Assembly (NCBI GenBank): GCA_026874595.1 | Contig: CM049308.1 | Span: 33,910,027 to 33,974,026 of the forward strand | Source of the DNA: Sipunculus nudus | Lineage: Eukaryota > Annelida > Sipuncula > Golfingiida > Sipunculidae | Direction of reading: 5' to 3' | Length of the DNA stretch: 64,000 nucleotides | Part shown: positions 55,254 through 64,000 of the stretch, one piece after another | Position numbering within the stretch: position 1 is the stretch's first letter | How the letters are laid out: the number at the start of each line of letters is the position of its first letter | The notes under the pieces: model-generated | What the model was told of the DNA's origin: nothing | Seen by the model: only the letters and a program-made list of their open reading frames with translations | Database searches by the model: none | Translations under genes and position numbers: made by a program

Positions 55254-56165
55254 TCACAAGGCATATACATGTCTGAGGGTCTGTACAGATCCGTACAAAC
55301 TTAGATAGTATAGACTCTCCCCGCCAGAGGCTGCAGCGCTTGTATTGTTTACAATATATGTCAGCGCTGCAAGGCTGCAGCAAGCAAGTTTACTAGCCGA
55401 GACAGAGCCTTTATTCAAGCTGTGTCTAACATCCCTTTTAAAACGCCGGATACGCTGCTTGGTGACCTGAATATACGGAATCCCTCCATGGTGAGCAGTA
55501 TTAATTACAAAACCTAAATAGGTACGACAAGTCGGTGGACGGGGCAGTACACTTTTGTCAAAATTAATCGTCCAACCTAAATCAAGTAGTGTGTGTACAA
55601 AGAGATCAGTGTGGTTAATGGCAGTGAGATTCCTTAACATCAATACAAAATCATCTACATATAAAACCAATTTGACTTCATGTTCAGGCAAATATTGTAA
55701 CACGGGACGGAGGATCTTGTAAAAATAATAGGGGCTACAAGCTTACCCTTGTGGTAGAGCTGTAAACACTAATGACTGTCCTCGCCATTTGAATCCTAAG
55801 TTCCTTTCAAAATCGGCATGTACACCCACGTGATAAAACCCATCTTTTAGATCTGCAGTAACTAACAAGTCATTGTGCTCTATTTGTTCAGATACTGTAT
55901 CAATACCTTCTGACCGGAACAACAATATTTTGATTTAACACTCTGAGGTCTATGATTAACCGGTACTCCCCACCTTTTTTAGGTATACACAATGGGTACT
56001 CACCAACATGATATTTTCATAATACACTTTGGCCAAGTAACTCAAGTAATTTAGCATCAACAAACCTTCTTTCTGTCTCTGACAAAGACTTAAGGTACAC
56101 CATTAGCTACCCAATCCAATATATTCTCAACTGGCATTAATGTTCATCCAAGCATCCGTATGTCG
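55254..56165 (-). pseudogene. DIRS-like element, reverse transcriptase
   Basis: On the minus strand, DWVANGVP (about 56130) is followed by KSLSETERRFVDAKLLELLG, then PLCIPKKGGEYRLIIDLRVL (first reverse transcriptase motif). After a shift near 55915 come LLVTADLKDGFYHVGVHADF, SLVFTALPQG and a stop at about 55740, then in the same frame YYFYKILRPVLQYLP, KLVLYVDDFVLML (YVDD at 55650-55661) and RTYLGFVINT. DLKDxYYHVxxHxxF, then xFxALPxG and YVDD(F/L)L, is the DIRS/Ngaro signature, distinct from Gypsy and LINE enzymes. It contains at least two stops and one frameshift. The gene continues through 54670-54220 and, across the Gypsy insert, 44587-44186. No tyrosine recombinase or element termini were recognised. 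Confidence 0.88.
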
Positions 56166-56174
56166 AGCTAGGGG

Positions 56175-56175
56175 A

Positions 56176-56249
<74 letters not shown>

Positions 56250-56250
56250 T
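56175..56250. repeat. Palindromic TA microsatellite, 76 bp
   Basis: ATTCAT, then (AT)n, then ATGAAT. As at 35237-35310, the non-repeat flanks are inverse complements. Confidence 0.85.
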
Positions 56251-56870
56251 GATAAAACCTTACATACGTGCAAAAGAAACAAAAACGCCAGCTGTTTCTT
56301 GACCTAACTTTCCAAGCACCAAAAGTAGAAAATCTGTTACTCAGATAAGGCATAAGGTAGGAATTTAAACCCTGTTGAAAATTAAGTTCTTTAATCCTCT
56401 GCTCTACACTATAATTGTTTCCCTTGAAATGTAACTAATTAAAATTGTCATAGCAAAAAAACAGGTGGACAGGAGGGAATGAAACGAACTACAGTAATCC
56501 GACAGTGATTAGAAAGCAATTAAAAAGCGGTTCTACTGAGACTAAATTTGCCATCCACTATGTAGTATGATTCCGTGTTTATTTTATGAACTCACCACTG
56601 AGTTTGCAGACCCGCTGATGCGATCTTCTCAATTCGACAATGGTGAGTCAGTCGAGCTAATCAAGTTCAGTTCAGCCCTGTACATAATATAGGCCAAAGA
56701 AAACAAACACAGCCACCAAGAGGCCCACTATATCCGTAGTTTTCACAGTTGGAACCCCAATGGATCAACCCAGTAAACCTTAGCCGTACCAGGGAAGCCC
56801 CTACAAAAGTTTGATGGCTGTGCACAGTGCACATGCTTCAAATAATCAATCTACATGCCGCTAAAGATTA
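56251..56870. other. No recognised gene
   Basis: Mixed composition, short ORFs only. Confidence 0.4.
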
Positions 56871-56875
56871 AACAA

Positions 56876-57735
56876 GTGACCCATGGGTCAAGACGCTCGG
56901 CTGACTGGGAAGAATTCGCAAAAGGAAATTTTATCATCCGAATGGTAGTATATTCCCGTTCAACTGAAGCATCAAACAGATTTACCAACAGGCCAAGATT
57001 GTGCCTGTATTTATATATCTCAAAAATAGCGAAAAAATGCGTAAACTTTAAAAAATACAGGTGGCTCCACCAGTCTACAGAAACTAATAAAAACATTTAA
57101 ACGTCAATATCCATGCAAAGAATCATGGTGATCTCTGCATTAGTTGTTCAGATACTTCAGCTTTTGTATCAAATTGTCCATTATTCTGAGGGATTCTTCA
57201 AAGTCCTATAGCTTAAAGGATATGGGAAACAGAGACCTAATTTCAGGTTTCCACAGACACTTTTCATGGGCCTCCTTGCATGACAAGAATGAAGATTCTA
57301 GGTCCAGATGTTACGATTTGTACCCTTTGACAGACAACCACATCTTTACAGGTCTCAAAAATAGAGAAAAAAATCGTAAACATTTGAAAAAAATACAGGT
57401 GGCGCACCCAGTCTGCAGAAACTGATGGAACACCTCATGATCAATAGGTATGCCAAAAATCATGACCATCAGTGATGTGGTTAATGAGATATTGAAGTTT
57501 TTGTATGAATTTTTTTACTATTCTGGGGGGTACTTTGAGGACCCATAGCTCAAAGGATATATGTAAAAGAGACCTAATTTCTGGTTTCCAAGGAGATTTT
57601 TCATGGACCTCTTAGAATGTCAAGTTACCGGATTCTAGGTCCAGCGGTTACGATTTGTGCCTGGTTAACAGACAGATGGACGACGGACAAAGAGTGATCG
57701 CTATAGCTCCGCATGACTAAAAGTCAGCTGAGCTA
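56876..57735 (+). repeat. Interspersed repeat with internal duplication
   Basis: It opens with GACCCATGGGTC and 'gacgctcggctgactgg' and closes with 'gacgacggacaaagagtgat' and 'aaagtcagctgagctaaaaa'. Two similar internal segments (about 57050-57360 and 57390-57690) each carry 'aaatacaggtgg' and 'tctgcagaaact', so the body is duplicated. It is related to 18700-19100, 27870-28235 and, by the AGCTCAGCTGA end, 62570-62720. Non-coding; ORFs shift frame between copies. Confidence 0.7.
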
Positions 57736-58640
57736 AAAAAAAAACGCGGTTTTGACGTTTACCACAGGCTAGCCTGTAGCTCTAACCGTAATACAGAGGA
57801 AATTTCACTAGTTTTACAGCTCCGTTCCTAGATCACTGACTTAATTAGGAAAAGAGAGGTGCCCGCAATTGAGAAAAAAAAAATAGATGAGAATAAAGAG
57901 TAAATTTAGAAGTGGCCGTAAATGGGACGTGCTAATAGTACAGAGGTGACTGTAAGGAGAGGTTTGACCGTTTTATATATATATTGTTATTTTTTATATT
58001 GTTATTTTTTCGACCCTTCAAATGAACCTATACCAACTATTATTGTATGTCATATTTGATAGTTAACAAAAGGCAAAACAATCATTTTAGATCTGCCAAT
58101 AAAATATCAGGATCATATAATGACATTATTGGTAAATGTATGTCACGACATATATATTTATAAATTTAATGTGCTTGGCTTAATATTCGCAAAGTTCAAT
58201 ATTCATATATAATTGTCAGTTTCATTTCTTTAGTGTTTCCTACAGCTCTTATTTGTTTGATTTACATTCAGTAACTAACAGAATGTGCATAACCATTATG
58301 ATATAGATCAGTTCTGTGCACGTAATATTTTAGCAATTGGAAGGGGAGCTAAATAACTTATGAATGACGGGTAACATAAAACGTATGCTAATCTTCACAA
58401 TATTGGCTGAGTAGCCATTGAGGCTATATAATTAATCACTGTTCACCTGTACAGATGTGGCGTCTAATTCATTGGCATCCAGTGATTTTCAGAATTTCTC
58501 AAATGAACATCAAAATTTAAGATAACGATATAAATATAATAAGTTGGAATCTGTAGAAAAAACAATTTTTCATTATAATTCAGACCAGAATGCTCTATTC
58601 ATTTTTCCGTTGTACAATTGAGAAAATAATTTCTATTTGT
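57736..58640. other. AT-rich non-coding stretch
   Basis: No recognisable feature. Confidence 0.4.
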
Positions 58641-58656
58641 TATTATTTTTTTTTCA

Positions 58657-58772
58657 GTCAGGGAAGTAAAGCTAAAATTGCATATTTTCATTTACACTGT
58701 AGAAACAAAACCATGGTCACAAGAAAAGACCTACGAAAAGCCACTAAAGTAAAATCTGCATTTAAAGCTTAA
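58657..58772 (+). CDS. Possible terminal exon, basic peptide
   Basis: A strong acceptor (TATTTTTTTTTCAG, to 58656) precedes an open frame: QGSKAKIAYFHLHCRNKTMV, then TRKDLRKATKVKSAFKA and a TAA stop at 58770-58772. The peptide is strongly basic and not low-complexity. Nothing upstream could be joined, and no poly(A) signal close by was noted. Unidentified; it could be chance. Confidence 0.2.
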
Positions 58773-59245
58773 AGCAAAGTGCCCAAACACAACTCAGTAA
58801 ATATGTATAATTCATTACACTCATAACAAATCAGAAAAGAAAGTAAGAGCTCTTACTGAACATAGTTTCAACACAATTAAGGGGAGAAAAAGAATTAGAC
58901 AAGAGAGTGATACGCAAATGAGAGACTTCATGATATCTGTAATAACATACCGTGATCATAATAACATACCAACCACATTTTCCATGCACCTGCATGGGGC
59001 CCATGAGTAGTGTTACAAAAAGTTCACCAATATTTCAAGGTTTAAAAGAAAATGTGACGCAAACCACACAGACTCCTCAACTTCAAGGCCTAAGAGGGTA
59101 AAGACGCCAAATAAAGAGAATAAAGAGAATGAATCATCACCACTCTTCTCCAAGACATGATGATTAATATGCAACAAATAATGAAAGAAGTTCAAGGGTA
59201 ACATTGAAATCCCGATTAAGTATCAGACTCAGACTGCTTAAAAAA
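58773..59245. other. No recognised gene
   Basis: Short ORFs only, on both strands. Confidence 0.4.
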
Positions 59246-59335
59246 ACTAGATGTGTCAGAACGACACAAATGCCCCCGCCTGGGGCAAATAAGAAACATT
59301 TGTTGAATTTTCAAAACGGGTTGGGCATTGTTCTA
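59246..59335 (+). mobile_element. Interspersed repeat copy C, 5' end only
   Basis: ACTAGATGTGTCAGAACGAC, then ATGCCCCCGCC, TGGGGCAAAT and 'gaaacatttgttgaatttt', as in copies A and B. Similarity ends by about 59325, so this is a truncated copy. Confidence 0.65.
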
Positions 59336-59774
59336 TAAACTAGGCACTCGCAAATAATTATTTTTGGAATTACACAAAAGAAAGACCGACCTGCGTTTGA
59401 AAAGTTTTTGTTAATTAAAAAAACATCACACACCAGGCGCATGTGTACACTCAAACCAGTGTTTAATGCAAACCAAGGCCCTTACTGTCTTGTACATATT
59501 ATAATGGGCCCCTTTTGAACTATTATTTTGTCATGATATATAAGATATATGCATACCAGTGTTTAATGTAACCTCGGGCCTCTACTGCTTTGTCACTTGT
59601 GTTTGTGAAATGAGGCGTCACATTTCTCATTTTGTGTCTAAAGATATGTTTGATGGGAAAAGAGCACAGGGAATAGAAGTTCCTGTCCATCAAATGTGAC
59701 TATCAGAAATTATATGTATCAAGCCTGTATTAAGCTTCGCTATACAAAGATCGACCAAAAAAATCTTAAAACAG

Positions 59775-60095
59775 ATTTTTCAGGACTGGTCCAGAGAGTC
59801 ACCAGATGACCTCATATTTTTCAGGCCCATATGTTGAAGACCCAGCTTTTAGTCCTTCCGCAAGTCTTAACGCAGAAGACCTTGAATAAGTAACTGATCG
59901 GCAGTAAAAAGAAACCCTTCCCTTTATCAATCAAACAAGATTTCAACAGCATCTGTTGAAACGATATGGAAACGAGATTTGTCTCCTTGACACTACATAT
60001 AAAACATCAAGTCCAACGTGGACTACAGTGGTGGCCTTTTTTGTGATCCAATATGAAAACACTGCAGCGATTAGGCCAAACAAAATAAAAGGTAT
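59775..60095 (+). pseudogene. MULE/SWIM-like transposase fragment, copy 2, core
   Basis: The frames give WSRESPDDLIFF, then PYVEDPAFSPSASLNAEDLE (about 59790-59890). From about 59920 they give LPFINQTRFQQHLLKRYGNE, ICLLDTTYKTSS, then VVAFFVIQYENTAAIRPN. The HQTxxQxxLLxRYGNxIxLLDATYKT, then (V)xxFxVQxE block is typical of the DDE core of MULE-like transposases with a SWIM finger. The catalytic Asp would be the one in LLD. A segment between YKT and VVAFF that is normally present seems deleted. The SWIM finger of probably the same gene lies at 61600-61990. Confidence 0.6.
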
Positions 60096-60366
60096 GGTTC
60101 TCAGCCCCCCCCCCCCCCCCCATTAAAAAAAAAATTATTTTGATTTTTATCTTTCAAGAAGATAAATAATACAATTTATTTTGTGCATTTACCTAGTTAT
60201 AACAAATATATATAAAAAAAATCGTTATTTTCATGCTTTTTCCTGATCATATTGCATTTTTATCGAAACATCCAAAAAAAGGTAAAAAATATAATACCGC
60301 CTGCCCGCACTGATTTCTGAAAAGTAGTGCCTGGGAACCATACCTCTTTCATTTTTAGCCTTACAG

Positions 60367-60466
60367 AAGCACTTTTGATCGTAAAGCAGTGGAACCCGGA
60401 CTTGGCAACACAGACTTTGAATTGTGGACTTCTTTTAGGCAGAAATACAGTCACTTGAAACAGTTC
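60367..60466 (+). pseudogene. Exon-like segment with consensus splice sites
   Basis: The acceptor TTTTTAGCCTTACAG (to 60366) and the donor CACAG|GTAGAG (60467) bound 100 bases. One frame reads STFDRKAVEPGLGNTDFELW and TSFRQKYSHLKQFTG. A second reads TEALLIVKQWNPDL, which resembles the (I)xEALxIxKxWNPDW block of MULE-like transposases that should follow the 59775-60095 segment. Both cannot be right throughout; the second fits the neighbourhood, while the first is longer without stops. Probably transposase remains. Confidence 0.35.
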
Positions 60467-60469
60467 ACA

Positions 60470-61595
60470 GGTAGAGTTATGTCATGACACAAGTCATTGA
60501 GTCCAATTTGTATAGCTGGCCTTAATACCTCATTAAAACATTTCAACCTAACAGTTTGAATAAACCCTGTAAAGATACTTTTCACGTGACTTTTTCCCTG
60601 AGTGCTGGTTGGACAGACCGACTATAGGCTGCAGTTACGCTAAAATTGCATCATCAGCATTTAAGTGATTTGGACATGTTATTTTTTTTAAGTAATAGGG
60701 AATAATTAAACTAAACAGATCTGCAGCGATGGGGCCAGCCGTACTGACAGGACAGACTGAGGCCACTGTGGAAGTCCTCCCTCCTTACAGTGGGGGACTC
60801 ATAAATAACTGAATGCACATCTTCCTACCCAAACCTGTCAGATACCTGTAATAAGTTCAGATATGATCCTAACAAATAACCTGTCAAGTATATGCAAGAA
60901 GTACAGACCTTCTTGCCCTAAATTTGTTGATAGCAAGCGAATTATGCTTATTTGGCCAATAACTAAATTCAGTTACCTGTAACTTTGCCGAAAAATGCTG
61001 AAGTAGAACCACTCGAACAAATCTGCTATCCTATCTGGGACAATTTCTGCAAAAACATTTTAGAATATAATGGTGGGCCCATGGTAGCAGCAAGCAGGTT
61101 CAATGAAGGAGGAGTTCCTTGTGGGGTCGTGGAACGCTGTTGCTTACGATCTTGATAATAACAATTAAACCTCCCAAGATTATTTAAAAAAAAACTTTTT
61201 CAAACATCTTTCAACAAGGACACCGCAAAGGGGAGAACTCAGTAGGGTTCATCATATGCGAGAGATGAAAGGTGTAGGTGAAACGGTTTGGCTTAAAATC
61301 GATCCACAAGGGTTTCCGGGCGAGCGGACGGAAAGACGGACGGACGCACGAACGGGGGCGTTACTAAACCCCCCCCCCCCCCCCCCGCAACTTCGGAATG
61401 ATAAGCAAGATAAATCCATCATATTTAAATATTCATGTGATGATAATCTTTTATAGTATTATATACATAATTTGGTGTCACCATGTAAGGGGCTGGGATA
61501 CCTGTACATAACATACTTAATTATGATGGGTTGACTTTATACACATTTATATAAAACTGGCAAACTTTTAAACACCACACTTTCAGATACAGCAT
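60470..61595. other. No recognised gene; C tracts and a repeat tail
   Basis: The poly-C at 60105-60121 lies just before this stretch and the one at 61371-61386 within it. 'cggacggaaagacggacgg' at about 61327-61345 is a short-repeat tail. Confidence 0.45.
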
Positions 61596-61639
61596 GGTTG
61601 TGGAACAGACCAAGAGTAGGCAAAGCTGAATAATTAAAG

Positions 61640-61992
61640 GCAACATACAAGGATGTCAAGGATGGCCACTTTCAGGTAAAGAGTGAGTGTGGTGATGAAA
61701 TACTGAACCACACGATCATCTTTAGGGATGACAATATGCCTCCTTCGTGTACTTGCATGGATTGGCAGAAACATATACCATGCAAACATTTTTGTGCAGT
61801 GTTCCATTTTCCCCCCCAAGTGGGGCTGGAACTCTACGAGCGGTGTTTACTCTGACAGTGTCCTACCGCCACATGTCACTCCACAGGAGCAGGGTACACC
61901 TGGGATGTTTAACAACCCGACTCCAGATTCACGTGTACAACCAGCAAAACAAGCACTGTATAAATCAAGGCACATGAATGCAGGGAGAAGCT
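61640..61992 (+). pseudogene. SWIM zinc finger of a MULE-like transposase
   Basis: The frame reads KDGHFQVKSECGDEILNHTI, IFRDDNMPPS, then CTCMDWQKHIPCKH, the SWIM pattern CxCxnCxH, then FCAVFHF (about 61745-61815). A shift in the C tract at 61812-61818 leads to KWGWNSTSGVYSDSV (FPEWGWxSLPxxY-type block). The last 45 residues are Pro/Gln-rich. All four zinc ligands are present. SWIM fingers at the C-terminus of MULE-like transposases bind DNA or partners. It lies 1.6 kb downstream of the core fragment on the same strand, consistent with one decayed element. Confidence 0.6.
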
Positions 61993-62256
61993 GACACGTG
62001 TCGGTTTGTGCACACTAATCTCAAGGTTCTCTGCCTAAGATTCCAGATCAGTTCAAGGAATTCAGTAAACAAGTAAGCAACATGCCAGGGTAGTCTTACA
62101 CAGAGGAGTCCGACCAGTCTGCTGCAGCCCCTATGCTGACTTCTGAGAGTGTAAGTAATGATGAGATGTCTTTACAAATCCCTTGAAACACTGTTTTCAT
62201 GTTTTTACACACTTTGAAAGAATTTGAAAGATGATGGTAGATGCAGTGTTTGTGAC

Positions 62257-62263
<7 letters not shown>

Positions 62264-62322
<59 letters not shown>
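62264..62322. repeat. TA microsatellite
   Basis: Pure TA tract of about 59 bases. Confidence 0.95.
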
Positions 62323-62324
<2 letters not shown>

Positions 62325-62569
62325 CGAAACCACAAATTCAGGAGAGCTTATACTCTACCGTGTGGGTCAGCAGTGTCTGTAGACATCCCAGGTTAAAGTT
62401 TTTTTGTTCAGTCTATAACTCTGCAACTTCTGACCCGATTGCTTTCATATTACACATATATATTGTATAGATGGTTAATAATCCCCCTATTTATAGTATT
62501 ATCTGAGGATCAAAAGGTCAAGATCACAGGCCCCTTTGTTCATGAACATGCCAGGTTAGTTTTTTTTTT

Positions 62570-62720
62570 TTTTAGCTCAGCTGACTATAAGTCATCTGAG
62601 CTATAGTCATGGCCCTTTGTCCATCGTCCGTCTGTCCAGCTGTCTGGTCGTAAACAGGGCCTGTTTTGAAACCGTTGGACCTACAAATCAAAAATTATGC
62701 ATACATTTCCAAACCAAAAA
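62570..62720 (+). repeat. AGCTCAGCTGA interspersed repeat, start
   Basis: TTAGCTCAGCTGACTATAAG, then TCATCTGAGCTATAG (inverted within itself), then 'catcgtccgtctgtccagct' and 'gttttgaaaccgttggacct'. The inverse form ends the repeat at 57735, and a truncated copy lies at 22717. Non-coding. Confidence 0.6.
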
Positions 62721-63489
62721 TTTGGTCACCTTTAGAGGACGTGATCAGTAACGAAATTATGGCTTTCCTTTCACACTATCAGTTCAGTTTTGCTTTATAC
62801 AAATGTTTCCCAGCAAAACCATCCCAGCACACAGTCTCATTTCCTTGCATACGCCTGTTTAACACCAAGTTTTGACTTTGCGTGTTGCTAAACACAGTCT
62901 GTTTACCATTAGAAGGCCTCCTGACAAGAGGTCCGATTAAAAGAGGCAGCACGCTGTGTTTCAGCCAGCAGAAACATGTATTACATTTTTTGGGCCAAGT
63001 CAGACCGGGCATCTCCTGATTGACACGTGTTTTGGCTCAGCGATGCATCGGCCCCACGCGCTGTGTTTATGTTGACACCTTTCATCGCGCCCGGTCTACT
63101 GTTTTTTCCATTTGTTAACAGGAGAAAGCAAACGGTTTCAGGGCAATATTATGGCAGGTACATATTTATTTAAAGGGAAGAAGCTGTTTTTCGTGTTTAC
63201 TGAACATGCCTTATAGGTGATTGGGCCCCTTTAAATCAAATCAAACTTGGACCATTGCACGTTAGTTTCCTGTAAGCACTGTTGATATAATTTTCATATC
63301 ATGCACACATAAGGATTTCAGCTTGCTTTAGCAGTTTTGAAAAACTGAAAGAAATTGGCTTAAAACTGTTAAACTTTTATTAATGTTTTTATGAGACCAT
63401 GCCAGACCCAGGCTCTACCCAGGCCCTCTTGAATCACCTGTATGTTGACCTTGTGAAACTCTCAGGCAAATTTTGCACACCCGGCTGTA

Positions 63490-64000
63490 AATATTCCATG
63501 CCTTATAACAAAATCCATGGAAAATGCCTTGGAAAACATGGAAATCCATGGAAAAACATAGTAAAACCATGGATGTCCATGCTTCACTGAGACACTAACC
63601 ATGGAATATTTGTAAGTTGTCCTTGGTATACCAAGGACACCATGGAAGTTATCCATTGAAACCATGGACTTCCATGGAAATCCATGGAAAAGAATAACAA
63701 AACCATGGATTTCCATGCTTAATTGAGACACTTACCATGGAAAATTTGTACATTGTCCATGGTGTATGATGGACACAATGGAAGTTATTCACTGAAACCA
63801 TGGACTTCCTTGGAAATCCATGGAAAACGATACAAAACCAGGGGTTTCAATGCTTTATTGGAAACTAACCTTGGAGTATTATTAATTTGTCCATGGTATA
63901 CCAAGGACATCATGGAAGTTATTTATTGAAACCATGGACTTCCTTGGAAATCCATGGAAAACATAACAAGGCCTACAGGCCTAATGCGAACCTGTGCATA
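63490..64000. repeat. CCATGG-rich palindromic tandem array, about 135-bp units
   Basis: 'accatggacttcc' recurs at about 63661, 63797 and 63931, giving units of 134-136 bases that run off the window. Each unit contains several CCATGG or CCATGGA/TCCATGG palindromes and 'gtatgatggaca' or 'gtataccaaggacac' inverted segments. ORFs on both strands are by-products. Confidence 0.85.

Noticed and set aside
55254-55383. Minus ORF 55201-55383 as a separate gene
   Set aside because: It is an alternative frame over the end of the DIRS-like reverse transcriptase.

Overview
The window reads as nuclear DNA of a marine invertebrate animal, most likely a mollusc and plausibly a bivalve. The base composition is AT-rich, with long TA microsatellites, many minisatellites, and GT-AG splice-site-like signals. 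The transposable elements are typical of metazoans: Gypsy, DIRS-like, Penelope-like, LINE, hAT, P/THAP-like, pogo-like and MULE/SWIM-like. There are also many short interspersed repeats with 'cggacggacagacag' tails, as are common in bivalve genomes. The phylum is an inference. No complete, intact host gene can be seen, and no rRNA, tRNA or CRISPR array was found.

Layout. 0-4 kb: a G-rich minisatellite, a CpG-richer stretch with YY1-like and TGACGT motifs, and an orphan THAP domain. 4.4-8.4 kb: two copies of an interspersed family with a GC-rich 3' hairpin and internal 180-bp tandem units. 10.4-14.2 kb: a decayed hAT transposase and a YqaJ exonuclease with a degenerate PHD finger, all on the minus strand. 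15.5-18.3 kb: a TATA/CCAAT promoter-like segment, two LINE 3' ends and an unidentified ORF. 20-21.2 kb: an unidentified Pro/Thr-rich ORF pair broken at a 19-C tract. 23.9-30.5 kb: a cluster of p53-half-site-like palindromes and two minisatellites. 30.5-37 kb: pogo/psq-like, P/THAP9-like, Penelope-like and MULE-like fragments. 37.8-39.3 kb: the 3' end of a Gypsy element on the minus strand, with its LTR. 40.6-44.0 kb: a terminal-inverted-repeat element whose interior holds gene-like exons and an E2F-type site.

44.0-56.2 kb is the most informative region, a three-level nest. A DIRS-like reverse transcriptase/RNase H gene (minus strand) is split by a 9.6-kb Gypsy element (plus strand) flanked by the 4-bp duplication ATTG. 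The 5' LTR of that Gypsy is in turn split by a 3.16-kb DNA element flanked by the 9-bp duplication AAAGAATAA, and this element carries an old LINE fragment. The DIRS codon phase resumes exactly when the Gypsy insert and one ATTG are removed. The Gypsy element keeps its gag zinc knuckle, protease DTG, reverse transcriptase YLDD and integrase DD35E residues, but is interrupted by in-frame stops and frameshifts.

56.9-64 kb: interspersed repeats, pieces of a MULE/SWIM-type transposase, and a CCATGG-rich palindromic array that runs off the window end. Taken together, this is a transposon graveyard whose relative ages can be read from the nesting, with a few exon-like islands that may belong to host genes or captured gene fragments.
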